NCBI GenBank assembly: GCA_008828725.1
Contig: MEHQ01002749.1
Span: 272,070 to 336,069, forward strand
Reading direction: 5' to 3'
DNA: 64,000 nucleotides
DNA from: Saccharina japonica
Lineage: Eukaryota; Sar; Phaeophyceae; Laminariales; Laminariaceae
Positions 11,167 through 21,106 of this stretch are shown piece after piece. The notes beneath the pieces were generated by a model. It was not told the origin of the DNA, did no database searches, and saw only the letters and a list, made by a program, of their open reading frames with translations. The translations under genes and the position numbers were made by a program. The first letter of the stretch is position 1. Every line of letters begins with the position of its first letter.

Positions 11167-12028
11167 ACATATATTTGATTACAAAAAACCAAAAACAGAG
11201 AAAATATTTAAATAAATAAATACATGCGAAGGTAGGGGTGACGACTTTGCTGAGCTCGTCACATGGAGAGAGCAATCTTCTCTAATCTTCTCTCACCTGA
11301 ATCCTGACTTCGAGGAAGCGCAGGTTTTTTTGTCCAACCCGACTACGAACAGTAGTTCGCGACCTGTCCACTTAAGAATCTGGCAGTTAAGAATGTCAGA
11401 CTGGGATTTACGGAAATTTAAAGATTTTTACAGGTATGATGGCAAGCATTTATTTGTGCTGAACTCGAGGAGGAAACACTCATTTGCAATTGGGAAGTGC
11501 AAAAGGGGGTCGGCAGGTAAGAATCCGGCTGAATATACTGCACCGCTGAAAATTACGCGAAACTGCCCAAACACCCCCCGAGTCCAACCCGGGACGTAAG
11601 CGCGGCTCCATCGCGCAGGTATTCAGTGGGCTGCAACAGAGGCAGTGCACGATCCAACCTACCATTGGGCCGGGTGGGAAGCCCATTCGGTGCGCGTTCT
11701 ATTTTCGAGGCACCGGGAAGCGGATCTCGAAGGTGGAGAAAAAGGCTTTATTGTATATCTTTCGAATTGCATTATTATTATCGTTTCCTGAGTCGTGGGA
11801 GAGAGAGGTTCCTCCCCTCGACCAGATACCTGTATCGCAGCTTCCTGTAATACCCTGAGTATCTCGGCCATCCTATTTTACGTCTCTCTCCCTACTATGA
11901 TACCAGCCGGGTTCCTAACTAGTACGGCCTACAGTTGTCTCGGATGACCAAGCCTCCGAATGGTACGGTACCATTCGACTCCTCCAACCCCGAGGTAATG
12001 TGAGACTACTGTTTACCGTACTTCTTAG
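11167..12028. other. 3' flank of the YR retrotransposon
   Basis: No gene recognised. Part of it must be the 3' end of the element. I could not find the split or inverted terminal repeats expected for this class. Confidence 0.5.
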
Positions 12029-13291
12029 TTATTTCCGACCCCAGACTGTTCCTTCCCCCGGCTGTCTCTCCTTTGCTACCTTTGCACTCGCCAGCTTACG
12101 TGACACCCTCGTGGAGTCTTCTATGTTATTACGCGTGTACGCCTTGTACGCGTCGGACCTCCACCTCCCCTCTCTCTGGATAACTCGTTCCGATATGTCT
12201 CCCCCCGCCGCGAGCGTGGTCGCACCTCCGATACGCAACGAGTGCAGGGCGAACTCATCGGGATTCCGACCTGAGTTCGCCACCACCTCCTTGATTGCTC
12301 GAAGGGCACGGCCATATCTAACCACTCTTACGGCCTTGCCACATCGATACGAGGAAAGGGGGGCATGGTCGGGCAAACCAGGAAAACATGACATCAACTC
12401 CAACATAAGGGCAACGGCCCCGCCGTCTGCCCTAAAGGACGACCTTGGCCCACGGACCTCGCTACGGGTCCGCACGCGCACACTGCCAACCTGCTCCTGA
12501 TCCCCCTTATGCCCCTTAAACCGTACCTCTACCTTGTCAGGCTGTTGCCCTCGCGTGTTTCTCAACTGTGTGCCCGTGGCGAAAAACGCCACGTCACCCC
12601 GCGTCAGGCAGTGCACCGGGTGCACCACCCCCGAATCCGCGGCGAACATTTCGTCCGATCGCGTCATCAGGAAGTAACTCAGACACAGACACAGCCACAA
12701 GACGTTTCCCTCCGGGCCCCACGTGGGAATGAGGGCTTCCCCCGCGAGAAGCATACCGAAGGACACTGGTAAACGGACGCGGCGTGGCGTTCCTGCCGTC
12801 ACGTGGGCCCGTGCAATACCCCTGAGGGCACACTGGACCACGGGAGCCATAACCGGCAGCTCCACCCCTACCGTCAGTCGGTGGAAATACTGCACCGCCG
12901 CGAATTTCCCGGAAATCGTATTCGCCAGGTTACCTTCCGACGCACAACACCACGATGCAAACTCGATCAAAGCCCAGGCCTTAACATTCTCCGAATCAAT
13001 CGGTGTCAAAAACTCCTGACAACCCATCAACCTGCGAAACGTACTCCAAGACCGGCGACCAGACTCGTACGTACGCCTAGTCGAGCTCGCAACTGAGCCC
13101 CCGACGTACTGGATGCCAAGATGTCGGTACAGAGATCCGCCCCCGCCCCCCCCAGGCGCTGCTCCTGCCAATCGATGTCGGGACGGAGCGCGTGGAGGTT
13201 GGGAGCAATGGTGGGACGATCCCACCGTGATACACCGTCCGCCAAAACATTCGCAACACCACGCACGTGTTGGCCCTAAAACACCATCCAC
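12029..13291 (-). CDS. Tyrosine recombinase of the same retrotransposon
   Basis: The frame is 420 codons long. The recombinase proper probably starts near residue 60, where SSTRRTYESG resembles the usual N-terminal core-binding region; the first 55 or so residues overlap RNase H in another frame and may not be translated. Catalytic residues visible: Arg in LMTRSDEM (about 211), HSLR (His 350, Arg 353), Trp in GRWRSD (about 377), and Tyr in AYKAYTR (382 or 385). The full R-H-R-W-Y set suggests the active site is intact. In YR retrotransposons this enzyme inserts a circular DNA copy without a target-site duplication. Overlap of about 215 bp with the RT frame is normal for DIRS-like elements. 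The stop follows GTVWGRK. Call is secure; activity is unproven. Confidence 0.85.
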   Translation of the reverse strand: MDGVLGPTRAWCCECFGGRCITVGSSHHCSQPPRAPSRHRLAGAAPGGGGGGSLYRHLGIQYVGGSVASSTRRTYESGRRSWSTFRRLMGCQEFLTPIDSENVKAWALIEFASWCCASEGNLANTISGKFAAVQYFHRLTVGVELPVMAPVVQCALRGIARAHVTAGTPRRVRLPVSFGMLLAGEALIPTWGPEGNVLWLCLCLSYFLMTRSDEMFAADSGVVHPVHCLTRGDVAFFATGTQLRNTRGQQPDKVEVRFKGHKGDQEQVGSVRVRTRSEVRGPRSSFRADGGAVALMLELMSCFPGLPDHAPLSSYRCGKAVRVVRYGRALRAIKEVVANSGRNPDEFALHSLRIGGATTLAAGGDISERVIQREGRWRSDAYKAYTRNNIEDSTRVSRKLASAKVAKERQPGEGTVWGRK

Positions 13292-15167
13292 TGCGCAATT
13301 CGAGGCAGCCGAGTATCCGCATTAGTGCGCCCGCCCTCGGCTCGCGTCCCCCCCGGCATCGGTTAACCCAGTGGACGGCCGACATATTGTCGCCCCGCAT
13401 TAGGATACTCTCGCCGACATACTGGGGTGCCGACTTGGCCTCTACCGTAAACGCCCATGCCGTGACCACCATGGCCAGCAATTCCAACACGTTAATAGAC
13501 AAATCATCCCTCCCCTGCACGTGCGACCGGAGACGGTCCTGGGTGTCGTAATCGAAATCCATCCTCCACCACCGCCCTGTCTCCAAACAGAAACCCCCCA
13601 TCGCGTCGCCTGAGGCATCGCTAATAAGCGTACGCGAATTGGGCTGCAAATAAAAACTCAGCAACGGGGCGTAAAGCGTGCCGCCCCCCCCCGGACCCGT
13701 CGCTTTTTCTACCATCAGTCGCCAAAACGAAAGGTCGTCGTGGAACTCGTCCCCGAGGCGGACGTGCGAGCGACTCCGCAACGAACGATCACCCCCCCCC
13801 GGGCCCCGTACTCTCTCGTGCCAGGCCTGTACGGGGAGCATGCCTAACTGATTAAGCATACGCCGCACAAAAAAATTTCCCGGTCGCACGACTTCGCACA
13901 CGTGCAAGAGCTTCCCCATCAGCGAACGTAACTCGGATTCCCGCACGCTACGGCGGTCCCTTGGCCACTCCGCGAGCAGCGCGCGAAGCTGGCCAAGTTT
14001 TCCTGGCGGCAAAGAAATCGTCATTGCTACTGCATCAAGTTCCCATCCCAATACCTCGAGCCGCGTGTGCCACGAGGACACCTTCTCCGGTGCTAACAAG
14101 GGCGGGTCACCCGCTTGTCGTTCGCCGAGAAGGCGGCCGTGGTCGGACCCCATGCTCTGGGACGCCCGCATGCACCTGTTCCCTACAGGAGAACACTGTG
14201 GCTCTACCAAGACTGCGTCGTCCACGTACATTCGCGCAAAGAACGGCTTAGCTGCCCCCCCCCCGTCCCCCGGAGGTACCAGGTACCCCGGGGGTAAGGG
14301 AACAGGGCATTCCCCTTCGGCCGGCTCACTCACTGTGACGTGACTTGTGACCGCCTTGCCGAAGGGGGTGACTACCGCGTTACGGAATGTTGTGTGGACG
14401 TGTGCGTGTTCAAGAGCGGCCGAGAACAAACACCAGAATCCCGGGCTATTCCGCCATCCAAACTGGAGGCGCCGGTCAACTACGACCAGGTCGCGGAAGG
14501 CGTACCCGAACAGGGGGCAGTGTGCCCACTCCACGGGGATCTGCCGGAAGGCGTCCTTCACGTCCATCTTGCTCAGCAGGATGCGCGTGGCGGTGGCCGA
14601 CGGGCGCCGCAAGTGTAAAATACGCCAAATTATACCTCGTAATACGTGGCCTAGTTTACAGGGAGGGGCGGACGAGAAATCCGTGTCGGCGTTGACGCCC
14701 GGCACGGATGTCTCAAAGGTAAGGTCGTGAATGATTCGGATCTTCGAGGGGGACACCGTCACCCCTAAGGGTGACACACGGAGACCGGGAATACGGTCGG
14801 CCGTGTCCCGCGGGAAGACGAATGCACGTCCGAGGCGCACGTCGTCCGCTATTTTACAAAGTATGTTTCCCTCGTACGGGACGATCGATCTATGATTACC
14901 ATACTGCAAGGCGGCGCCCAAATCCCCGCCATCGTCTACCACTACCGGCACCCCGTTAGTGATGATTTTCACCAACAGGTCAATCTGCGGGAAACGCTTA
15001 GTATACCCAAACCAGGCCGCCACCCGACCGGCGTTCACGCGGGGGACGGGTAACCGATTTTCGAGGGCCATCATGCACGCAAATTCTCCCCCGTGTACAG
15101 ACAAAAAGTGGGAATAGTTACTCGCTACTCGCTCAAGCGCCTTTTCTACCCCCCCGGTTCCGGCCAC
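13077..15167 (-). CDS. Reverse transcriptase-RNase H of a tyrosine-recombinase retrotransposon
   Basis: A 696-residue frame with RT then RNase H. RT motifs: MDVKDAF at residues 201-207 (first catalytic Asp), FGWRNSPG near 236, and YVDD at 314-317 (the catalytic pair). RNase H acidic residues: ISDAS (Asp about 517), NVLELLAM (Glu about 562), RGDN (Asp about 593). The last RNase H motif, NVLADGVSRWD, lies in another frame from about 13270 on, so there is a one-base frame break near 13268-13275 or a sequencing error. The protein would copy the element RNA into DNA. It is of the DIRS/Ngaro/PAT type, confirmed by the tyrosine recombinase that follows and the absence of an integrase. There is no room for a DAM-type methyltransferase between RNase H and YR. 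Start is the first Met of the frame, about 20 bases after the end of gag. The stretch is markedly more GC-rich than its surroundings. Confidence 0.85.
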   Translation of the reverse strand: MAGTGGVEKALERVASNYSHFLSVHGGEFACMMALENRLPVPRVNAGRVAAWFGYTKRFPQIDLLVKIITNGVPVVVDDGGDLGAALQYGNHRSIVPYEGNILCKIADDVRLGRAFVFPRDTADRIPGLRVSPLGVTVSPSKIRIIHDLTFETSVPGVNADTDFSSAPPCKLGHVLRGIIWRILHLRRPSATATRILLSKMDVKDAFRQIPVEWAHCPLFGYAFRDLVVVDRRLQFGWRNSPGFWCLFSAALEHAHVHTTFRNAVVTPFGKAVTSHVTVSEPAEGECPVPLPPGYLVPPGDGGGAAKPFFARMYVDDAVLVEPQCSPVGNRCMRASQSMGSDHGRLLGERQAGDPPLLAPEKVSSWHTRLEVLGWELDAVAMTISLPPGKLGQLRALLAEWPRDRRSVRESELRSLMGKLLHVCEVVRPGNFFVRRMLNQLGMLPVQAWHERVRGPGGGDRSLRSRSHVRLGDEFHDDLSFWRLMVEKATGPGGGGTLYAPLLSFYLQPNSRTLISDASGDAMGGFCLETGRWWRMDFDYDTQDRLRSHVQGRDDLSINVLELLAMVVTAWAFTVEAKSAPQYVGESILMRGDNMSAVHWVNRCRGGREPRAGALMRILGCLELRSGWCFRANTCVVLRMFWRTVYHGGIVPPLLPTSTRSVPTSIGRSSAWGGRGRISVPTSWHPVRRGLSCELD

Positions 15168-15189
15168 TGCCGTCAGATCGTGTACCGAC

Positions 15190-16064
15190 TCAACGCAAGC
15201 GCGTACAAGGTCCAGCCCACCTGCCGCTGGCCTCGTCGTCGGTCGACGAGGCCCGTCCCCCTATCCGCGCCCGGAAGGCGCTGCCACCAAGGCGACCACG
15301 CCCCGGGCGGCGACGCTCCCCCCTCCGCTGCTCCCCCCTCCACTGCTCCCGGAGGCGCTGGGTCCCCCGCCCTGCTTGGGGCGGCTGTCCCGTCCACGCC
15401 CCGCTGACGGCGAGCCACCTCCTCTGCCGGTGCCGGCGTTGCCGTTGCTGGCACGTCCGCTGGCCCCGCCGCGGCCGTTGTCCGCCCGGTACTTCTTGTT
15501 GGCGTGGTGGAGGTACACGCATTTTTCGCCGAACCGGCACCCGCGTGGCTCCTCCCACGCGTAGCAGTCGCCGAAGCCGCTGTCCCCCCCCGGGGCCGGG
15601 CGGCCGCGCTTCTGATCGCGACCCGCTCCCGCCCTCGGGGACGTCGAGGCACCCAAGAGCCCCCCATCCGGTCGGTCGCCGCCCCGGCTGGGTAAGCGAG
15701 TCTCCGTAGGTGCCTGGCTGCTGCTGAGCCCCCGCAATGGAGAGCTGCATTTGTTCGCACATGGCGATAGCGGATTCCCGGTCTTCAGCCATGGCGGCGA
15801 CCTCCTCCTGCGTCGCGGAGAGTTGCTCGTGGAGCGCGCGGAGTTCCTCCCGCAGCTCGCCGACCGCCGCCACCAGCGCGTCCGAGTTGCGATCAGTTTG
15901 GATCTGGCGGATAAGCTCGGCCAGCGACGCGAGTGACACGCGCGCCGTGGGTACCGGCGGCGATGGCCCGCTCCTCGCGGCCGGGACGTTGCCGCCCCGG
16001 CCCGTTGCACCCGGCACCCGCCGACCGCCATTCCTCGTTGCCGACGGCATTTTGGTTGCGCCAC
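15190..16064 (-). pseudogene. Gag-like protein with CCCH zinc finger, frame-broken
   Basis: Two overlapping frames together make a Gag. The frame starting at 16050 (MPSATRNGGRR) holds a predicted coiled coil, about residues 40-95 (LREELRALHEQLSATQEEVA). The second frame, open to 16064, holds a C-x8-C-x5-C-x3-H finger (CYAWEEPRGC, then FGEKC, then YLHH) followed by a Gly/Ser/Arg-rich tail, as in nucleic-acid-binding Gag proteins. The switch falls near 15583-15600, inside a run of C followed by G, so a homopolymer indel in the genome or assembly is likely. Gag would package element RNA. The ORF precedes RT-RNase H by about 20 bases, the normal gag-pol order. An alternative is programmed frameshifting at the homopolymer; a dead copy is simpler. 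Confidence 0.7.
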
Positions 16065-16174
16065 TGCGTATCCGAAGAGCGCGGCGAAAGGTTGGGGGCA
16101 GAGGGGGAGGGTGGATGGGGCGGTTCGTTATGGCGAATTCATACCTATTTCACCGACGAGGGGGGGGGGGGGGG

Positions 16175-16221
16175 NNNNNNNNNNNNNNNNNNNNNNNNNN
16201 NNNNNNNNNNNNNNNNNNNNN
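16175..16221. other. Assembly gap (47 N)
   Basis: Run of N between a G homopolymer (from about 16161) and C-rich sequence, just upstream of gag. Confidence 0.99.
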
Positions 16222-16825
16222 CTCCGCCCCCCCCTCCGCCCCCTCTGCCACACACACGTCGGTGTATCGTCTACCGCACAGCCCCTGGGCGAGTAACGCA
16301 GAACACATGCGCGTCAAAGCAAAAACACACCCCGATCAGCAAAACAAAACGCAACCCCCTCATGAGATAGTCGCTTCTGCGTCGGCCGCCACCCTGTCCC
16401 AAATGTGCTTATCAGACGGGGCGCCAGATCCCACGCCGGTCGGCGTGGGTCGTGCGTCCCGTGGCGGGGGGTAATCCCCCCCCGCCCAACACGAATTCGA
16501 GAAACAGGGGGCGGTCAACAGCAGCAGGGCGGTACCTCGCGAGGCGTTGCGTATGAGTATGACTTTCTCGGTCAGTGTCTATGTCAGTCGCTCGGTTCTC
16601 CCCACTATACGTGCTGTGCGGTGGTAAAGGAACAAACAAGCACGCCGGTAAGTTGGGTTTGGGGGTTCCCTCCTGCCAAAACGGTCGCGCATCGACCCCG
16701 ACGTGTGTCGCTGTTGGTCCCGGTCTATAGGTGTACCTATATATATATATACCGGTGGGCCACCCGGGCCGTCTCGTTTTTTTTTTGTTTTCCTCTCTCT
16801 CTATCTCGTGGCGCGGGTGGTCGTA

Positions 16826-17945
16826 CCGATATGTTTTCATCGTGCGTTTCCACCCGGGTCGCAATGCTCTCTGTCTCCACAGAGAGCCCGCTCCTTGCTG
16901 TCTCAACAGCAGGCAACTCTGGGCGGTCATACATCGAGTGTTTTCATCGTGCATTCCCGCCCAACTTAGGCCGGAGGGAGGTTAATATTTATTTTTTCTC
17001 CCCCCCGTGCCGCCGCGCCCGCTGTATTTTCGCAGCGGACCTACTCCCCCCCCCACTGTCTTAACAGCAGGCGGCTCGTGCATGCATAGGAACATAATTA
17101 AAGGACACAATAAAACGGGTGAGGGGATATATAGGCCCCAGGCCACCCCCTGTTATTTTCTTTTTCTGTATATATATACACCTCTATATATATTTCTTCT
17201 TTTCACGCCGTCGTTCGTACCGATATGTTTTCATCGTGCGTTTCCACTCGGGTCGTGTTTCCCTCTGTCTCCACAGAGAGCCCGCTGCTCGCTGTCTCCA
17301 CCGCAAGCAACTCTGGGCGGTCGTGCATCGAGTGTTTTTCATCGTGCATTCCCGCCCCAATTCAAGCCGGAGGGAGTAAAATATTTACTCCCTCTCGGGC
17401 AGACGCGCCCGCTGTATTCGCGGCGGGCCTGCCCCCCCCCACTGTCTCCACAGCGGGCGGCTTGTGTGTACATCGGGACATAATTAAAGGGCAAAGAAAC
17501 GGATGGGGAAATATATGATGGGGAAATATATAGGCCACAAGCCGCTCCCCTGTTCTTTCATTTTTGTCCCTATGCAGGTGGTCGTACCGATATGTTTTCA
17601 TCGTGCGTTTCCACCTGAGCCGAAGCGCTCGCCGTCTCCAACGGCGAGCCTGCTCCTTGCTGTCTCCACAGCAAGCGGCACCGTGTCGGTCGTGCATCGA
17701 TATGTTTTTCATCGCATACAGCAGTCTTGTCTCCACAGGACGCCGACTCAAGATTTTTATTGCGGCCAATACTCCGAGATATTTCCATGAGTATCATGCC
17801 TAGCACTGTCTCCACAGCAAGCGACACCGTGTCGGTCGTGCATCGATATGTTTTCATCGCACACAGCAGTCGGCCTCCACAGCGCATCGACTTAAGATCA
17901 TTATAGCGGCCAATACTCCGGGATGTGTCCATGAGTATCATGCCT
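16826..17945. repeat. Array of short hairpins with constant loop and covarying stems
   Basis: Repeated blocks start with CGTACCGATATGTTTTCATCG (16823, 17216, 17583) or GTGCATCGATATGTTTT (17692, 17838). Each carries stem-loops whose loop is CTCC while the stem changes on both sides. Examples: 16866-16887 (CTCTCTGT/ACAGAGAG), 17263-17278, 17627-17649 (GCTCGCCGT/ACGGCGAGC), 17656-17675 (CTTGCTGT/ACAGCAAG) and 17724-17741 (GTCTTGT/ACAGGAC, one G-U pair). The last two blocks also share a tail near 17765 and 17910 (GCGGCCAATACTCCG). It lies on the 5' side of the YR retrotransposon and may be part of its leader or a separate structured RNA. Confidence 0.6.
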
Positions 17946-18174
17946 AGCGCTTGTAAACAGACGGGATGTATATATACATATCTCCCCAAACTGGCGTTTT
18001 TTTTTTTTTTCTCTCTCTTTTCTCTCGTCATCGCTGTTTTTTTTTTTCTCATTTCTTCGCTCTCTTTGTGTGCGTGTTCACCGACGTGCGGGTGTTTCAG
18101 GCATTGCGAATAAAGCAACACAAAACAAAACTGGCTGTACACCTGCGCTCTTCAAAGGCCAAAGGTGTTCAAAG

Positions 18175-18400
18175 ACCGAATGTGTATCGTACGAACGTAC
18201 ATACTCGTATGTGTGCGAGCGCCCTGGTTAACAAACAACCGTTCCATCGGTCATACTCACAGCGGGCCGGCTGTGCACAGGCGTCTTTCAATGCGAATTG
18301 TGTATCGGACGGACGTACGTACTCGTATGTGTGCATTCTCAGTCGCGGCTTCCTGTACGTCGGCGACCGCCCGCGATCAAGCAAACAACCATTCCATCGT
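18175..18400 (+). repeat. Two diverged copies of a repeat of about 130 bp
   Basis: ACGTACATACTCGTATGTGTG (18195) and ACGTACGTACTCGTATGTGTG (18314), each followed by AACAAACAACC or CAAACAACC with TTCCATCG. Confidence 0.55.
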
Positions 18401-18439
18401 GCATGTGCCTCGGCACATATATTCGTACGAGTAACCGGC

Positions 18440-19104
18440 GTCTCTCTCTCGCATCCATACAGCTTCTATTCGTGCTCTCGTGCGTACACGTGCATGCATG
18501 TATCCCCCCAACCCTTACGTTTTTTTTTTTTTTCTTCTCTTTGCGTTTTCGCTTTTGCACAACGGCCCGCCTCCCGTTGCGGGAGCGCGGGCACTGCTCC
18601 CACTCATCGTTTCTTCACATATCGTTAGATAGCACCTTATCGTCAGTCGGCAATCCCTATACCTCCACACATACCGTGCTGTTTTCCGGGACTCGCTGAT
18701 TCTCGTCCTTGCCGCAGATCTCCCCTGTTCACCAAGGTCGCGTCAGCTCGCCGCAGTTCGTGGTCCCGTGAGCTCGGAGTAGCCGGGAGGCAGAAAGAAA
18801 AGAAGGCACAAATTCCTGGCTTGGATGGACAAACCAGCAACTACCTCACGTCTGCCCGTGCTCGTCACAGGACCTCGTGCTTGCTCGTGCCCGGCGTGGG
18901 GATGCTGACCTACGCTCGATGCCTTGCTTGAAGGACTGCGTACGGAGCCTTTCATCTCGACACCGACTTGCTCTATCCCAGTTCCCGATACCAACATGCC
19001 ACATTCTCTCTACCAATAAACCCTGCTTTGTCCATTTCTCTGTCTGCGGGGGGCCGTTACATCGTCTACGGACAAATCTACCCNGGGGGGGGGTGATGGT
19101 GATG
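18440..19104. other. No gene; possible LTR-like end
   Basis: AATAAA near 19014 followed by GGGGGGCCGTTACA at 19048 resembles the 3' end of an LTR, but no matching TGTAACGGCC start was found. A single N lies at 19084. Confidence 0.25.
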
Positions 19105-19285
19105 GGAGTGGACAGGAAACGGATGGGCGGGAAATCAAAAGCAAGGAGGAGGGGAGCAGGACGAGGGCAGTGGGGACGGGGACCAGGACGAGGACGCCGA
19201 TGAGGTGGACGAGGACAGCGATGAGGTTGACTAGCACGGTGAGGACAAGGACGAGGACAGCGAGGAGGAAGGCGAGGACAGCTTG
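19105..19285 (+). repeat. GA-rich minisatellite
   Basis: Imperfect repeats of GGACGAGGAC and related words. Confidence 0.6.
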
Positions 19286-19644
19286 GAAGAAAATGGTGTT
19301 CCTGTATACGGGTTTTATGTGTATGTGTGGTTGCATATAGTCTCGTTTGGTTCAGCGCTTTACAGTGGTTTACTGTACAGATGGCTAGACACAATATTAC
19401 CACCAGTGTTTAGTGGGTACTTGACTAGACGGTTCCTGACGTATGACTTATAGTACTACTGTACTGGTATCACTCTCTTCTCGGGAATAGTCACAGTTTG
19501 ACCCTTGAACATTTGTGAAATACGACCGTCTATTTATTTTCGTTCGCCCCCACACTATCATCGTATGACATCCAAGTGACTCTGACAACGGTTCAGACCC
19601 GCTTTTACTCTGCTGGACGACAAAGACGACATATCACCGGAAGT

Positions 19645-19902
19645 GACGCATGCTACGCTATAGGTGGACCGTGTTTTTTTTCTGGGGGCGGTCGCTTGAG
19701 GAGCTCCTCACCCTACCCGAAACCTGTTTTTGGACGAAAAATAAATTGCTACCCGATCAACAATCTCGTGGCTTCAAGTATAAAACGAAAAATAGTGCAA
19801 CACAATAATGAAAATTTGCGACGATTGTAAGTTAAGAAACACCGTCCGAACGAAAAAAAAAAAGCCAAAATGTGCTCTACCTCTATTATCGTAGCATGCG
19901 TC
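19645..19902 (+). mobile_element. MITE, 4-bp-TSD family
   Basis: 258 bp. Starts GACGCATGCTACGCTATAGG and ends TATCGTAGCATGCGTC. Flanks AAGT and GAGT differ at one base. Interior words TTTTTCTGGGGGCGGTC and ATTGCTACCCGATCAAC match the family. Confidence 0.8.
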
Positions 19903-20328
19903 GAGTATGACGAAATCGTGACGGTGATCACGGATGGGTTTCATCTTCAAGCGTGGAGCCCAGCTTCTCTGGACGACGCTTTAGTGAAACGTGGTGTGTT
20001 TTGTGAGACTAAGCATGGATGGGGATGGTTCGGCGGCCTGGTCACTCGCAAGAGCCAGGAGCGCACGAAATAAGTGACTACCCGTGTTAATCTTGAAGAA
20101 GACCAAAGCATGCGGAGCATGAAGCCACCCGTAGGTTCATACAGCACGGAAACAAGCGCGGCGGTGGGTGCGTGGGTTTTACTAGAGCGTAACGACAAAG
20201 AGCGGACGGGGGGTACAGGCGGAGGGGGCGAGCAGAACGGTCAGCTGGGAGATTCAGAAACAGACGGAGACCAACCGGCAGTCACAGCAGCAGGGGGGGG
20301 GCATTTACGTACAGCGTGCGTGACATAG
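19903..20328 (+). pseudogene. Coding remnant with one in-frame stop, cut by a MITE
   Basis: Read from GAGTATGACG the frame gives EYDEIVTVITDGFHLQAW, then KHGWGWFGGLVTRKSQERTK, a TAA at 20071-20073, and continues in the same frame with NLEEDQSMRSMKPPVGSYST and AVGAWVLLERN before a Gly/Gln-rich tail. The composition looks like a real protein, possibly the C-terminal part of a transposon-encoded one. The MITE 19645-19902 abuts it directly. Family unknown. Confidence 0.4.
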
Positions 20329-20611
20329 ACATGTCGGTTGAGTGGCTGTAACCCTAAATACGATAGTGCTTAAGCAGAGTCGTTGAAGATGGCAAATACG
20401 AACTTTGATGCCTGCAGTCCTGAAGAGCATCGTTTCTAATGGATAGCTCGTGAATTATAAGTGATGGGTGCCATGTGAAAAAAACACATTATTGACAACC
20501 GCTCAAGAAAAACAAAATCGATCGGGGTCGGGTGGCGCGCGATAGAGCCGGTATGCCGCGGGGCATACCGAAACCGGCATAGTCGTGAAGATCCGAAACG
20601 ACATCATCACG

Positions 20612-20636
20612 ACCATCATCATCATCATCATCACTA
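20612..20636 (+). repeat. ATC microsatellite
   Basis: ATCATCATCATCATCATCA, about six units. Confidence 0.85.
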
Positions 20637-20854
20637 CCGAAGCGTATTTTATATTATGGATGTGGTCACAACCTCGACACAGAAATACTACGTTTCAATG
20701 CAGTAAGCAGAGCAGACAATGAACTGTGTCATTACAGGTGTACTGCAGGCACGACCTACACTGCGAGCAATCCAGCTGCGTGAAATATACAAATAAAATA
20801 AAATAAAAAGCGAAAATCTAGATATGTGTATATAGTTCTATAAAAGCTGCTATT

Positions 20855-20878
20855 CTGTCTGTCTGTCTGTCTGTCTGT
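20855..20878 (+). repeat. CTGT microsatellite
   Basis: Six perfect CTGT units. Confidence 0.9.
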
Positions 20879-21106
20879 AATTAAGTAGCGCTATCCAGAG
20901 CAGTTCAGCCCCGCCTTGCCCCATGGGTAGGGAGGCTGGGTGCCACAACCAGCAGCACACCGGGCCCCTTGCCGCGCCCAGCCATCGCCGTGGCACAATT
21001 CCGCCGCAGTTCTGACAGCCATCTAGCCAGCCTATCTGCTGACTTACGAATTTGAATCATAATTCCGGCCGCTAATTGGTTCGATAAATACATGCCAGCG
21101 GCAACT

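Larger units (their letters stand above)
12029..16064 (-). mobile_element. DIRS/Ngaro/PAT-like YR retrotransposon (coding part)
   Basis: Gene order gag, RT-RNase H, YR on the minus strand, with overlapping frames. Terminal repeats could not be identified, so the true ends lie somewhere in 11.2-12.0 kb (3' side) and beyond 16.07 kb (5' side). At least two frame breaks (near 13270 and 15590) suggest a copy that is not autonomous. An unresolved gap, 16175-16221, sits just 5' of gag between a G run and a C run. Confidence 0.85.
20329..21106. other. No gene; two microsatellites
   Basis: Includes a short palindrome CCGGTATGCCGCGGGGCATACCG near 20548 and the ATC and CTGT runs listed separately. Confidence 0.5.

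Noticed and set aside
16826..18440. CRISPR array
   Set aside because: The repeats are unequal in length, hairpins vary in sequence with no unique spacers, and the context is eukaryotic.
18640..19062. Solo LTR
   Set aside because: The AATAAA and GGCCGTTACA end are suggestive, but no matching TGTAACGGCC start or target duplication was found.
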